A DNA stretch of 37,245 bases from Pradoshia eiseniae (GCF_002946355.1 NZ_PKOZ01000019.1:1-37245); one strand, 5' to 3'; positions 25,214 to 34,400 are shown, numbered from the stretch's first letter. Notes: generated by a model from the sequence alone, not told the origin. Made by a program: numbers and translations.

Positions 25214-26125
25214 ATGTACAAAAAATTAGCTGTATGCGTAGCATTTATTCTACTCTTATCTTCTCTCGGTTTTCATAAATCCTTCATAGGAGGGGTATTC
25301 CATTCAGAAACAAACATTGCTGAAGCAGCTTCTGCCGTTCAGTATAAAACAACAGCGAACCTTAATCTGCGAACGACCGATTCCACAAAAGGAAAAATCA
25401 TACTAACCATCCCTAAAGGAAAAACCGTTCAATATATTTCAAAAGCCGGATCCTGGTATAAAGTAAAATACAACACAAAAACAGGCTATGCCAGCTCCAA
25501 ATACTTAGTCAAAGTCAATGCCAAGCTTGATGTTGAAAAGATGAAGAAGCTTGGAAAAGCGGAACAGGTCATTTTAGTCACAAATAAAACTGCCTCTTCC
25601 AATAAAGCTACCATCCAAGCATTCGAAAAGACGAACGGAAAATGGAAACGAACTTATTCCATGCCAGCTGTAATCGGGAAGAAAGGCATGACCAGTTCGA
25701 AAAAAGAAGGGGATATGAAGACGCCGACAGGAAAATATACTCTTGGCACTGCCTTCTACCGCTCCTCTAAGCCAACAACGAAACTTCCCGTCAAAAAAAT
25801 CACCTCAGATTCGGTCTGGGTAGATGATAGCAAGAGCCCGCTCTATAATACTTGGCAATCTAAAAGCAAGACAAAAGGCAAGTGGACGAGCGCAGAGAAC
25901 ATGAACATCTCACAATATGACGTAGGTTTCGTCATTAACTACAATACGAAGCGGACACCATATAAGGGCTCAGCCATCTTCTTTCATGTAGAAGGAAAAT
26001 CGGGCTACACAGCCGGCTGTGTAGCTACGTCGAAGAGCAATGTGAATAAAGTTCTCTCATGGATTAAACCGGCTAAAAATCCGGTGATTATCATGACACC
26101 AGAATCAGGTATCAGCAAATACTAA
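25214..26125 (+). CDS. L,D-transpeptidase (YkuD) with SH3b domain
   Basis: Secreted cell-wall enzyme of 303 aa. A signal peptide or N-terminal anchor (residues ~4-22) is followed by one bacterial SH3 domain (~45-100, NLNLRTTDSTKGKII, WYKVKYNTKTGYASSKYL) for wall binding. A YkuD catalytic domain lies at ~125-295, with the His in AIFFHVEG and the catalytic Cys in YTAGCVATSK. The usual SHGC(I/V)R(L/M) motif is changed to TAGCVATS, as in YkuD-like proteins of the ErfK/amidase-like subgroup. The start at 25214 has AAGGGG eleven bases upstream; ATG 25193 is poorly supported. It would form 3-3 peptidoglycan crosslinks or attach proteins. Confidence 0.83.
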   Translation: MYKKLAVCVAFILLLSSLGFHKSFIGGVFHSETNIAEAASAVQYKTTANLNLRTTDSTKGKIILTIPKGKTVQYISKAGSWYKVKYNTKTGYASSKYLVKVNAKLDVEKMKKLGKAEQVILVTNKTASSNKATIQAFEKTNGKWKRTYSMPAVIGKKGMTSSKKEGDMKTPTGKYTLGTAFYRSSKPTTKLPVKKITSDSVWVDDSKSPLYNTWQSKSKTKGKWTSAENMNISQYDVGFVINYNTKRTPYKGSAIFFHVEGKSGYTAGCVATSKSNVNKVLSWIKPAKNPVIIMTPESGISKY

Positions 26126-26128
26126 AGG

Positions 26129-26476
26129 GCAAAAGAGGTTGGGACATAACTGAATTTGCAGTGTCCAAAACCGAATGTTGCATTGAAATTTAGGCTTAGT
26201 TAATCTAAATCGTTGATTTTCGTTGCATGCGGGTGCGCACCTAGGGGCGGTTCGGGGAGCCTCCTCAAGTGCTTTGACGCATCTGCTGAGTCTCCCCTGT
26301 CCGCTAATCTAAGCAAGGAGTCAACCGTTTTACACTACACCCACCGATACTCTATTAACAATATTCATCTTTAACAGAACCAAACTAAATAAAAAACACC
26401 GAACTATCTTAAACTGCGCATTAAAATAGTTCGGTGTTTTTAGTTGTTAGAAACTTTTTGTCCCAGCCTCTTTTGC
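26129..26476. repeat. 348-bp element bounded by 18-bp inverted repeats (MITE-like)
   Basis: The left end (26129-26146) and right end (26459-26476) are inverted copies of GCAAAAGAGGYTGGGACA with one mismatch. The interior carries a GC-rich segment (about 26228-26345) resembling a repeat seen often in Bacillaceae intergenic DNA (GGGGAGCCTCCTC and GAGTCTCCCCTGTCCGCT), and a terminator hairpin near the right end. It has no ORF of note and no obvious target duplication. It lies between the L,D-transpeptidase and tet(38)-like genes. Resemblance to other genomic copies is from recall. Confidence 0.7.
26395..26443. terminator. bidirectional terminator inside the inverted-repeat element
   Basis: A perfect 13-bp stem (26395-26407 with 26426-26438). 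A T run follows on plus and an A run precedes it (T run on minus). It can end both convergent genes. Confidence 0.85.
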
Positions 26477-26611
26477 TTTCTACCAGGAGCCGCTCATCAC
26501 CCAATTCTATCTCACTTCTTTCACCTGCAGCATGATTGCTCAATCTGCTGTGAAACAGTGGTCTAAAACAGATATGGGCATTCAATATGGCCGTTACTAT
26601 CCTTCCTCCAA

Positions 26612-27955
26612 TTATCTTATTTCCTCTGCATCTTCGTTTTTCAAACGTGATACAAATAGCCAATACACAAGGAAAGCAACTGCAGCAAAGATTGATAGAA
26701 CAAACAAGACGCTACGATATGATAATGAGTCCATCAATGTTGCGGTATAGCTCATACCGATAGATCCAGATACATTTATGATTAGATTATAAAACCCAAC
26801 TGCGGTTCCTTTTTTCTCCTTCGCAATGCTACCAACACATGTATCAAGCAAGGGAGCATATAATAAGGCAAATGATCCAGAGAATAAAATCATCGAAGCA
26901 GCGAATATGAATACGGAATTCCCCACAAATAATCCTGGAAGGAATAAACTAACTGCAATTGAAACAACAGCTATGGAGATAGTCATCTTGCTTGATAAAA
27001 TATTACCGATTTTACCAGAAAGGGCTCCTACTATAACAGCAACAATATAGCCTGGAATCAATAATAGTGAAACTTTATCGAGTTCAAGCCCATATATGTC
27101 CTGAATAAGAAATGGAAACATAAAAATATAACCCAATTGAATTGAATAAACGATAGCCACAATTCCAAGAGTATTGACGAATCGCTTGTTTTGGAAAAAA
27201 GAAATGCTGATCAAAGCATTAGAGCTTCGTTTGATATAGGCCAAGAATACACCAAATCCAACAATAGCCAGGACAATGAAGATCCAATTAAAGTTAGTCA
27301 TGTACAGCATGATACTTGTAGCAGTAGCTGCAATAAGCATTAAACCGATGAAGTCGACGGAACTCTTTTTTGATTCTTCCTTCGGTATATATTTTATAAA
27401 AAACGGAAGAAGCATTAAGGATAACAATGGAATTAAAAATAAAATCGTCCAATCAAGATACGTAGAAATAAATCCTCCCGTTACAGAACCAATAACAAGA
27501 GACAATGAATAGCTACTTGTACTTAAGCCTAAAAACAGTTTTTGATCTTTTATTGCTAAGTACTTCATTACATAAATGACGTATAGAGTTTCAGCAGCAG
27601 CTAAACCAGATGTTTGAATCACTCGTGAGATCAGAATCATGACATAGGACGCTTTAAAAACAAAGCCCAGTACAGAACCAATACATATAAAGATAACACC
27701 TACAATTAAGAGCTTACGTATGCTGATAGTATCGGATAAAGAAGCGTATACAACCGCCCCGATACCAATGATTAATCCTGCTAACGTAGCCTGCCAACTA
27801 ATAGTTGTTGCTGAAACACCAAGGTCAGCTGCCATTGCAGGAGAAATTAACTTAAATGAATTATCAATAGTTAACGCAAAAACAAAAAAGAACAAGATGG
27901 CAGGTACAGCTTTTTTTACTCGACTGTAACTTTCCTGATGTGAATGTGTCACCAT
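26612..27955 (-). CDS. Tet(38)/Tet(L)-like MFS efflux transporter
   Basis: Membrane efflux protein of 447 aa with up to 14 helices. The N-terminal half strongly recalls staphylococcal Tet(38): KKAVPAILFFFVFALTIDNS, SWQATLAGLIIGIGAVVYASLSD (motif A region), QTSGLAAAETLYVIYV and LGLSTSSYSLSLVIGS (motif C), then SFFQNKRFVN and LLLIPGYIVAVIVGALSGKIG. Tetracycline, fosfomycin or fatty acid export are known for Tet(38); the substrate here is not proven. The start ATG at 27953-27955 has AAAGGA nine bases upstream; ATG 27973 has none. The gene is more AT-rich than its neighbours, which with the flanking element and gene fragment suggests horizontal origin. Confidence 0.82.
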   Translation of the reverse strand: MVTHSHQESYSRVKKAVPAILFFFVFALTIDNSFKLISPAMAADLGVSATTISWQATLAGLIIGIGAVVYASLSDTISIRKLLIVGVIFICIGSVLGFVFKASYVMILISRVIQTSGLAAAETLYVIYVMKYLAIKDQKLFLGLSTSSYSLSLVIGSVTGGFISTYLDWTILFLIPLLSLMLLPFFIKYIPKEESKKSSVDFIGLMLIAATATSIMLYMTNFNWIFIVLAIVGFGVFLAYIKRSSNALISISFFQNKRFVNTLGIVAIVYSIQLGYIFMFPFLIQDIYGLELDKVSLLLIPGYIVAVIVGALSGKIGNILSSKMTISIAVVSIAVSLFLPGLFVGNSVFIFAASMILFSGSFALLYAPLLDTCVGSIAKEKKGTAVGFYNLIINVSGSIGMSYTATLMDSLSYRSVLFVLSIFAAVAFLVYWLFVSRLKNEDAEEIR

Positions 27956-28019
27956 TTGTCTGTTTCCTTTCATTCATATACTATGGATACTTTCTAATTT
28001 TTCTCATCTGAAGAGAATA

Positions 28020-28086
28020 CATGCTTGTGTTAGGATGTCTAGTTAAGTCGATTCTTATTCCTCACAAGCATGCATAAGCAAAACAT
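28020..28086 (-). promoter_or_regulatory. structured leader with possible 15-codon leader peptide
   Basis: In the 5' region of the tet(38)-like gene, a 15-codon ORF (28039-28086, MFCLCMLVRNKNRLN) overlaps the first arm of a perfect 10-bp inverted repeat (28063-28072 with 28020-28029) and ends in the loop. This layout recalls leader-peptide attenuators of tet(L) and erm genes, but the leader has no good RBS. Confidence 0.35.
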
Positions 28087-28107
28087 AGTCTTTTATTAAA
28101 ATATTTA

Positions 28108-28145
28108 AGCCGGTGAAATTCTACAATAAGTAAAATTTCACCGGC
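28108..28145 (-). terminator. hairpin between gene fragment and tet(38)-like leader
   Basis: A 12-bp stem (AGCCGGTGAAAT with ATTTCACCGGCT) is followed on the minus strand by an AT-rich tract (TTAAATATTTTAAT). It is probably a terminator of the former upstream gene, or a leader structure. Confidence 0.55.
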
Positions 28146-28187
28146 TAATGTAGGAAGAGGATTTACCTCCTTTTTTCAAGTTCTGCT

Positions 28188-28334
28188 TTATTTCGTACTA
28201 TTTATTTTTATTGAACTAAATTCTTGAGGAATATAGTGTTTGTTGTAAACAATAGGATAATCTTTATTGATATAGACGCTTTCTAATAATAAGTTGCATC
28301 GTTCACCTTCAACCAGTGTGTATTTGGATGACAC
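28188..28334 (-). pseudogene. C-terminal fragment resembling a GntR/UTRA-type regulator
   Basis: A 48-codon minus-strand frame from a possible GTG (28332-28334, GAGGGG eleven bases upstream) to TAA reads YTLVEGERCNLLLESVYINK followed by DYPIVYNKHYIPQEF. The pattern of liganding strands followed by P-x-x-Y-x-x-x-Y-I-P resembles the end of a UTRA ligand-binding domain. No N-terminal helix-turn-helix is present. Either it is the stub of a regulator whose front was deleted, perhaps the former regulator of the tet(38)-like gene, or a small unknown ORF. Confidence 0.45.
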
Positions 28335-28440
28335 AAATAAAAGATTCCCCTCATGCTTTATCTAACCTAAAAGTTTATATCATGTAGATAATTTTCACAT
28401 GGAGCATTACATAAACACTTCCACAATGATAAAATCCATG

Positions 28441-28468
28441 AAAAAAACCGGCTGGATTTCCAGCCGGT
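28441..28468 (-). terminator. intrinsic terminator of glmS
   Basis: A 10-bp GC-rich stem (28447-28456 with 28459-28468) is followed on minus by seven T residues. Confidence 0.92.
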
Positions 28469-28486
28469 CTAAAAATTACTTTTTCC

Positions 28487-30289
28487 TTACTCCACTGTCA
28501 CCGATTTCGCTAAGTTACGCGGTTTATCCACATCACAGCCACGGTGAAGAGATGCATAGTAAGAAATTAGTTGTAATGGTACTACAGAGATAAGAGGTGT
28601 TAACATCGGATTTACTTCTGGTAATACATAAGCATCCCCCTCTTGTTCAAGTCCTTCCATGGAAATGATACAAGGGTGTGCGCCACGGGCAGCAACTTCT
28701 TTCACGTTGCCGCGGATGCTGAGGTTAACATCTTCTTGCGTAGCAAGCGCGATTACTGGCGTGCCTTCTTCAATGAGGGCAATTGTACCATGTTTCAATT
28801 CGCCGCCTGCGAATCCTTCTGCTTGAATATAAGAAATCTCTTTAAGCTTAAGCGCCCCTTCTAGACATACAAAGTAGTCGAGGGAACGACCGATAAAGAA
28901 GCAGTTACGTGTGACAGACAAATATTCACGCGCAATCATTTCGAAACGGTCCTTGTCATCGCAAAGGGTCTCCATTGCATTAGCGATAATGCCGAGTTCC
29001 TTCACGACAGGGAAGTCAGCCAAATGACCTTTTGATTTACCGACCACAGAAGCAAGAATCGTCAATACAGCCATTTGTGCTGTGTATGCTTTCGTTGAAG
29101 CAACAGCAATTTCAGGGCCAGCATGAAGCAATAATGTATAATCCGCTTCACGGGATAAGGTTGATCCTGGTACATTTGTGAGGGTGAGTGCTTTATACCC
29201 CATCTCCTTGATTTGAACCAGCACAGCACGGCTGTCCGCTGTCTCACCGCTTTGGGAAATGAAGATGAATAATGGCTTCTCAGATAGAAGTGGCATGTTA
29301 TAGCCAAATTCAGATGCTACATGCACCTCTACTGGAATCTTAGCCATCTTTTCAATCATTTGCTTTCCAACAAGACCAGCATGGTAGCTTGTTCCACAAG
29401 CAATGATATATAGGCGATCTGCTTCATTGATAGCATCAATAATTGTCGGGTCGATGGCCAAATCACCAGACTCATCCTGATAATTCTGGATGATTTTACG
29501 CATAACCAATGGCTGCTCATCAATCTCTTTAAGCATATAATGAGGGTAAGTACCCTTTTCAATATCACTTGCATCAAGCTCAGCTGTATAAGGTTCACGC
29601 TCGACAACAGTACCGTCAAGTTCCTTGATTGTAATAGCATCCTTTGTCACGATAACCATTTCTTTATCCATTAGCTCAACAAATTGGTCCGTTACTTGCA
29701 GCATCGCCATTGCATCGCTTGCAATAACATTAAATCCAAGACCTACACCTACTAAGAGCGGGCTCTTATTCTTTGCAACATAAATCGTTTCTGCATCTTG
29801 TTCATCCAATAAGCCAATCGCATATGAGCCATGCAGCAATGCCAAAGTCTTCGCAAATGCTGCTTCCACAGATAGTCCTTCCTCGACGAACTTGCTGACG
29901 AGCTGCACGATGATTTCAGTATCCGTATCACTCATAAGCTCGACGCCCTCGAGATATTCCTTCTTTAATTGCTCATAGTTCTCGATTACTCCGTTATGAA
30001 CGATGGTGAAACGCTTATTAGCACTTTGGTGAGGGTGGGCATTCTTGCAGCTAGGCTCCCCATGAGTTGCCCAGCGCGTATGGCCAATTCCCTTAGTTGC
30101 ATCCACATTGCTGTCAACGACCTCGCGAAGATCAGCAATACGGCCTTTCTCCTTGAAAACGTGAACGCCATTTTCATTCATGACAGCGATACCCGCTGAA
30201 TCATATCCTCTATATTCAAGCTTTTCCAAGCCTTTTAATAAAATGTCTTTTGCATCTTGATGTCCAATATATCCTACAATTCCACACAT
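28487..30289 (-). CDS. glmS: glutamine-fructose-6-phosphate aminotransferase GlmS
   Basis: Makes glucosamine-6-phosphate from fructose-6-P and glutamine, the first step of UDP-GlcNAc synthesis for peptidoglycan. Length 600 aa, exactly the Bacillus size. The N-terminal glutaminase domain (1-~240) starts MCGIVGYIG with the Cys2 nucleophile (Cys1 after Met removal) and has [11 protein letters not shown]. Two SIS sugar-isomerase domains follow ([20 protein letters not shown], and the C-terminal [12 protein letters not shown] tail). AGGAGG lies about 9 bases upstream. The 5' leader carries a glmS ribozyme that senses GlcN-6-P and a terminator-like hairpin. glmM lies upstream on the same strand. 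Confidence 0.97.
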   Translation of the reverse strand: MCGIVGYIGHQDAKDILLKGLEKLEYRGYDSAGIAVMNENGVHVFKEKGRIADLREVVDSNVDATKGIGHTRWATHGEPSCKNAHPHQSANKRFTIVHNGVIENYEQLKKEYLEGVELMSDTDTEIIVQLVSKFVEEGLSVEAAFAKTLALLHGSYAIGLLDEQDAETIYVAKNKSPLLVGVGLGFNVIASDAMAMLQVTDQFVELMDKEMVIVTKDAITIKELDGTVVEREPYTAELDASDIEKGTYPHYMLKEIDEQPLVMRKIIQNYQDESGDLAIDPTIIDAINEADRLYIIACGTSYHAGLVGKQMIEKMAKIPVEVHVASEFGYNMPLLSEKPLFIFISQSGETADSRAVLVQIKEMGYKALTLTNVPGSTLSREADYTLLLHAGPEIAVASTKAYTAQMAVLTILASVVGKSKGHLADFPVVKELGIIANAMETLCDDKDRFEMIAREYLSVTRNCFFIGRSLDYFVCLEGALKLKEISYIQAEGFAGGELKHGTIALIEEGTPVIALATQEDVNLSIRGNVKEVAARGAHPCIISMEGLEQEGDAYVLPEVNPMLTPLISVVPLQLISYYASLHRGCDVDKPRNLAKSVTVE

Positions 30290-30343
30290 ACTTGTTTATC
30301 CTCCTATAATAAGAAGAAGGGAACAAGAATGCTCTCTATTTAT

Positions 30344-30367
30344 AAAAAGGGGCATTCTTGCCCCCTT
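30344..30367 (-). terminator. terminator-like hairpin between glmS ribozyme and glmS
   Basis: On the minus strand a 9-bp stem (30359-30367 with 30346-30354, one G-T) and a 4-base loop are followed by TTTTTATAAAT. It lies after the ribozyme and about 55 bases before the glmS start. Confidence 0.65.
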
Positions 30368-30379
30368 ACCTCTGATTAG

Positions 30380-30545
30380 TCTATTTGTTATGTGCTTCTC
30401 CTTTTATTCTGTCCAGTTTGTCGCCAAACTGTTTTGGTAAAAAGAGTTGCAGCCTGCACATATAAGCTGGGAGGCTCCCGCCGAACATTTCGATAACCTC
30501 CACCTCGTCAACTAAACCACTTAGCACGGGTTTAGTTCTGGCGCT
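30380..30545 (-). ncRNA. glmS ribozyme (GlcN-6-P-activated self-cleaving riboswitch)
   Basis: The minus strand shows the conserved core in order: the cleavage-site segment AGCGCCAGAACT (cleavage between 30545 and 30544), its partner AGTTGACGAGG, the block GGAGGTTATCGAA, TTCGGCGG, GCCTCCC and TGTGCAG, then an A-rich P4-like hairpin ending near 30380. This closely matches the B. subtilis ribozyme. In that family, glucosamine-6-phosphate acts as coenzyme for cleavage and the downstream mRNA is degraded, lowering GlmS. The 3' boundary is approximate. Confidence 0.95.
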
Positions 30546-30603
30546 TATGAAACAAAACAGATTCCTATCCTCCGTTCCATTTTTTAAATTGCAATCTTTT
30601 CCT

Positions 30604-30632
30604 AGCATACACGCTTCGACTGAATCAGTCAA
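30604..30632 (-). promoter_or_regulatory. SigA promoter of glmS
   Basis: TTGACT (30627-30632), a 17-bp spacer and TATGCT (30604-30609) on the minus strand. The transcript would start about 50 bases before the ribozyme cleavage site. Confidence 0.75.
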
Positions 30633-30684
30633 TTCATTTTTGAACGCTAGACACAGTGCTTTAATACCCATCTCTATATAAAAT

Positions 30685-30719
30685 ATGCATAAGCAGGAGG
30701 ATTGACCCCGCTTATGCAT
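30685..30719 (-). terminator. hairpin after glmM
   Basis: A perfect 10-bp stem (30685-30694 with 30710-30719) is followed on minus by ATATTTTATATAG. It is a probable terminator of the cdaA-cdaR-glmM unit, though the T tract is interrupted. Confidence 0.6.
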
Positions 30720-30735
30720 TATTCGTCATGCCTAA

Positions 30736-32082
30736 TTATAATCCCATTTCCGCTCGCACAACATCTGCGATTCGGTCTACGTATTGGTCGCATTGCTCTT
30801 GTGTCGGCGCTTCAGCCATAACCCGAACAAGCGGCTCTGTTCCGGAAGGACGAACAAGGATGCGGCCGTTTCCGTTCATTTCAGCCTCGACTTCCTCAAT
30901 GACGGCTTTCACCTTCTCATTGTCAGTCACATGATGCTTATCGGTTACTCGAATGTTCACAAGCTTTTGCGGATAGATCGTCATCTCACCGGCAAGCTCA
31001 GACAATGGTTTCTTCGTCAGCTTCATAATGTTGATTAGCTGCACACCTGTTAGGAGACCATCTCCCGTCGTGTTGTAATCGAGGAAGATAATATGACCTG
31101 ATTGCTCTCCTCCAAGATTATAGCCGCCTTTTTTCATCTCTTCGACCACATAGCGATCTCCGACTGCTGTTTGAGCGCTCTTTATGTCATTCGCTTCAAG
31201 CTGCTTGTAAAAGCCCATATTGCTCATGACTGTTGATACGACTGTACCGTGCTTCAGTCGATTTTGTTCTTTCATATATTTTGCACAAATGTACATGATT
31301 TGGTCACCGTCAACGATTTCACCTTTTTCATCAACAGCAATCAAGCGATCTCCGTCACCATCGAAAGCGAGACCGACATCCGCACCCTTCTCAAGGACAA
31401 ATTGAGCCAGTTTTTCAGGATGAGTAGAGCCGACTCCCTCATTGATATTCAACCCGTTCGGAGATGCCCCCATAGTTGAGATATCTGCATCCAAATCTGC
31501 AAATAAATGCGTCGCAAGGGAGGACGTTGCGCCGTGTGCACAATCAAGCGCCACATGAAGTCCGGTAAAATCCTCATCAGCCGTCTGTTTCAAGTATTGA
31601 ATGTATTTCTGTCCACCTTCGAAGAAATCATTGATTGTGCCAAGGTCACCACCGATTGGTCGCGGAAGCTCATCTGACCCCATATCAAGCAATTCTTCGA
31701 TTTCTGCTTCTTGCTCATCAGATAGCTTGAATCCATCAGAGCCAAAGAATTTAATTCCGTTATCCGCTACAGGATTATGTGAGGCGGAGATCATGACTCC
31801 TGCCTGCGCACCTAAGGCCTTGGTCAAATAGGCTACGCCTGGGGTTGAGATAATGCCTAAACGCATAACCTCTGCGCCAATGGAGAGAAGACCCGCCACT
31901 AACGCGCTTTCCAGCATATAACCGGAAATTCGAGTGTCACGGCCAATTAAAACCTTTGGACGCTCATCTGTATGCTTCGTTAATACATACCCTCCAAACC
32001 GGCCTAGCTTAAAAGCAAGCTCAGGTGTCAGTTCACTATTCGCTACACCCCTCACACCATCTGTACCGAAATATTTACCCAT
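30736..32082 (-). CDS. glmM: phosphoglucosamine mutase GlmM
   Basis: Converts GlcN-6-P to GlcN-1-P. Length 448 aa, identical to B. subtilis GlmM. Motifs: [12 protein letters not shown] at the start, the phosphoserine loop ISASHNP (Ser ~101), the metal-binding DGDGDR, GGEQSGH for sugar binding and RPSGTEP for phosphate binding. ATG 32080-32082 is chosen because it gives the conserved N-terminus; a TTG two codons earlier is nearer the RBS AAGGAG. In Bacillus, GlmM also binds and inhibits CdaA, and here it follows cdaA-cdaR on the same strand. Confidence 0.97.
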   Translation of the reverse strand: MGKYFGTDGVRGVANSELTPELAFKLGRFGGYVLTKHTDERPKVLIGRDTRISGYMLESALVAGLLSIGAEVMRLGIISTPGVAYLTKALGAQAGVMISASHNPVADNGIKFFGSDGFKLSDEQEAEIEELLDMGSDELPRPIGGDLGTINDFFEGGQKYIQYLKQTADEDFTGLHVALDCAHGATSSLATHLFADLDADISTMGASPNGLNINEGVGSTHPEKLAQFVLEKGADVGLAFDGDGDRLIAVDEKGEIVDGDQIMYICAKYMKEQNRLKHGTVVSTVMSNMGFYKQLEANDIKSAQTAVGDRYVVEEMKKGGYNLGGEQSGHIIFLDYNTTGDGLLTGVQLINIMKLTKKPLSELAGEMTIYPQKLVNIRVTDKHHVTDNEKVKAVIEEVEAEMNGNGRILVRPSGTEPLVRVMAEAPTQEQCDQYVDRIADVVRAEMGL

Positions 32083-32154
32083 GTTCAAATCTCTCCTTCT
32101 AGTTATCCGCTCTTCTTACCCGATAGGTATTTAAGTGCTGGATTATTATCCTTA

Positions 32155-33423
32155 TCAATTCTTTTCTACTAACGCGATTGTTACTGTCCTGCTGTCATCA
32201 GGAAGTTCCCAATGTACTTCATCAGGTGCCTTCACATTCATCGTCACCTGATGCTCCCCCTTCTTTAAACCCGTGACATCGACAGAAATCGAGATGTCAC
32301 TCACCTCTAAAGACTCAAGGAATGATTCCTCACCAGATACTTCCATTGATACGGAACCATCCGCAGGGGTAATGAAATTGGCTTCATATAGATCTTCATC
32401 CACTCCAATGATGTCAATCGGTATTGCAGCAATCGTGTCAGTGGCCTCTTTTGTCTCCGTAGATACCGGCTCATCTTCGCCGTTTTCCCCCTTAACATCA
32501 ATGGTGACCTTCACAGTATCGGCTGATGCGCCTACAACACCGTCTGGCAGACTAAGCGGGAGGTCTAGGGTGGTGTCTTTCTTAATGTCGCTTATATCAA
32601 CCGGAATTTCGATTTCCTTAACATCTTTCAGAACAGATACATCCCCATAGATGGTGACTTTATTGACATTCAGCTTAATATCCTCAATCGTGATGCCATC
32701 CGGCTCTGTTCCTTTTTGGACAGGCTTCAGGCTAACCTCCTTCGATGGACTGCTGATATCAATTGTAATATTAACAGAAGCGGGGTTAATGGTGACATCC
32801 AGCTTATTCATATTGATGTCATAAGCTTGAACAGTTGCTTCCGTACTGATATCCTTTGTGACTGATCCATCGGTGTTGACCGCGGCCCTTACGACAGCTA
32901 TCTGATCAACAAGGCTTTTCGCTCCAGTAATCTTAACGGCAGCAGGCTCTATAACAGGCGTTTCTGCCTGATATCCTTCTCCAAGGAGGCTCTTATCAAA
33001 TTCTACTTCTACATTGTATTCTTCCGTCACTTTTTCTTCAACATCAACATCGGCATAAGCTTGGGTCAATTCATACTCTAATTTATCTGATAGGCCTTTT
33101 ACTTGAATAGGCACTCTTTGGGACCCAATTTCCGCCTCCGATAGATCCACATAAATCTCAAAATCCATTTTATTTCGCGTCGCATTCACAATGCTTTCTG
33201 GGCCTTCAAGCGTAATACCTACCGTATCAGGCGCACCGGCTACAATCAAATTGTCCGTATCATAGTAAATTTCAACAGGGACATCATTGATAAGCGTCGA
33301 TCCATCTTTCGTTTGGGTGTTCGTGATATTACTTGGATCGCTATTGACTTGCATAAATAACATAAACGCTACCACAAAAGCTCCAATTCTCATGAACCAA
33401 CTACTCGAAGTGATCTTATCCAT
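32155..33423 (-). CDS. cdaR: CdaA regulatory protein CdaR (YbbR)
   Basis: Extracytoplasmic partner of CdaA that modulates c-di-AMP synthesis. Length 422 aa. One N-terminal TM helix (MRIGAFVVAFMLFMQVNS, ~11-28) is followed by about four YbbR repeats (~50-415), each a beta-rich module such as PVEIYYDTDNLIVAGAPDTV and EGPESIVNATRNKMDFEIYV. Its start overlaps the cdaA end by 8 bp, so the two are translationally coupled. It is followed by glmM, completing the conserved cdaA-cdaR-glmM cluster. Confidence 0.95.
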   Translation of the reverse strand: MDKITSSSWFMRIGAFVVAFMLFMQVNSDPSNITNTQTKDGSTLINDVPVEIYYDTDNLIVAGAPDTVGITLEGPESIVNATRNKMDFEIYVDLSEAEIGSQRVPIQVKGLSDKLEYELTQAYADVDVEEKVTEEYNVEVEFDKSLLGEGYQAETPVIEPAAVKITGAKSLVDQIAVVRAAVNTDGSVTKDISTEATVQAYDINMNKLDVTINPASVNITIDISSPSKEVSLKPVQKGTEPDGITIEDIKLNVNKVTIYGDVSVLKDVKEIEIPVDISDIKKDTTLDLPLSLPDGVVGASADTVKVTIDVKGENGEDEPVSTETKEATDTIAAIPIDIIGVDEDLYEANFITPADGSVSMEVSGEESFLESLEVSDISISVDVTGLKKGEHQVTMNVKAPDEVHWELPDDSRTVTIALVEKN

Positions 33424-34234
33424 TACGCTTCGACCTCCAATTCCAAAGGTTTGAAGAAGTCGTTTTGTTGTTTATCAACTCGCTATCAAGCATGTTTTGA
33501 AGCTCATCCAAAGATAAATTACGATAGAGCTCTCCATTCTTTGTCAGAGACACACTGCCTGTCTCCTCCGAAACAACAATAGTGATACTATCAGTCACTT
33601 CACTAATTCCAAGAGCAGCCCGATGCCTTGTGCCAAGTTCCTTGGAAACAAACGGGCTCTCTGATAAAGGCAAGTAACAAGCAGCTGCTGCAACTTGGTT
33701 ATTCTTTAATATAACTGCGCCGTCATGCAGCGGTGTATTCGGTATAAAGATATTAATGAGTAATTCAGATGTGAGCTTCGATTCAAGCGGAATCCCCGTC
33801 TCAATATAATCATTCAGACCTGTTTCCCGCTCTATGGACATTAAGGCCCCGATTCGTCTTTTCGCCATATAGCTAGTCGATTTCACAATGGCCTCAATCA
33901 TCTGTTCATGCTCATTATCCTCTTGACTTGCGGAACGAAACCATTTCCCTCTTCCCAGCTGCTCCAGTGCCCTCCTGAGCTCAGGCTGGAAGATGATAAT
34001 AATCGCGAGTACCCCCCAAGTCATGGTCTGTTCCATGATGAAACTTAATGTATTCAGTCCAATGATTTCACTGGCAAACCGAACCACCACAATTAATATA
34101 ATCCCTCTTAAAAGCTGTACAGCTTTTGTTCCTTGAATAATTTGCAATAATTTATAAAAAACCAGCCAGACAAGAAATATATCTGCAATACTGATCACAT
34201 AATCCAATAAAGAAAAATTTTCTAGAAACGGCAT
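33416..34234 (-). CDS. cdaA: diadenylate cyclase CdaA
   Basis: Membrane-bound enzyme making cyclic di-AMP from two ATP. Length 272 aa. Three N-terminal TM helices (~10-90) precede a DAC domain (~100-260) with both catalytic motifs intact: LHDGAVIL (DGA) and GTRHRAALG (RHR). GGAGG lies seven bases before the ATG at 34232-34234; the longer frame to 34300 has no RBS. A TATAAT at 34303-34308 (minus) is the probable -10. It is separated from rsiW by a terminator, so cdaA-cdaR-glmM is its own unit. c-di-AMP controls potassium and osmolyte transport and wall homeostasis. Confidence 0.96.
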   Translation of the reverse strand: MPFLENFSLLDYVISIADIFLVWLVFYKLLQIIQGTKAVQLLRGIILIVVVRFASEIIGLNTLSFIMEQTMTWGVLAIIIIFQPELRRALEQLGRGKWFRSASQEDNEHEQMIEAIVKSTSYMAKRRIGALMSIERETGLNDYIETGIPLESKLTSELLINIFIPNTPLHDGAVILKNNQVAAAACYLPLSESPFVSKELGTRHRAALGISEVTDSITIVVSEETGSVSLTKNGELYRNLSLDELQNMLDSELINNKTTSSNLWNWRSKRNG

Positions 34235-34355
34235 GTCATGTCCTCCAGTCATGTCCTTTCCGATGGACGGTTCTACGGCCGCCCTTCCATAATAACTCAT
34301 CTATTATAACACAATGTTAGATAAACTCTAATAGTTCAGGCTACTATACCTATTC

Positions 34356-34383
34356 AAAAAAACAGACCTCCGTTCAGAAGGTC
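34356..34383 (-). terminator. intrinsic terminator of sigW-rsiW
   Basis: A 7-bp stem (34365-34371 with 34377-34383) with a 5-base loop is followed on the minus strand by seven T residues. It divides sigW-rsiW from cdaA-cdaR-glmM. Confidence 0.82.
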
Positions 34384-34400
34384 CACCAATTGAGCTTTTA

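Noticed and set aside
28526-28535. DnaA-box-like TTATCCACA
   Set aside because: A single copy inside the glmS coding region with no cluster or AT-rich unwinding element nearby; likely chance.
30381-30719. 112-codon minus-strand ORF upstream of glmS
   Set aside because: It runs across the glmS promoter and ribozyme. The DNA is conserved as RNA structure, not protein.
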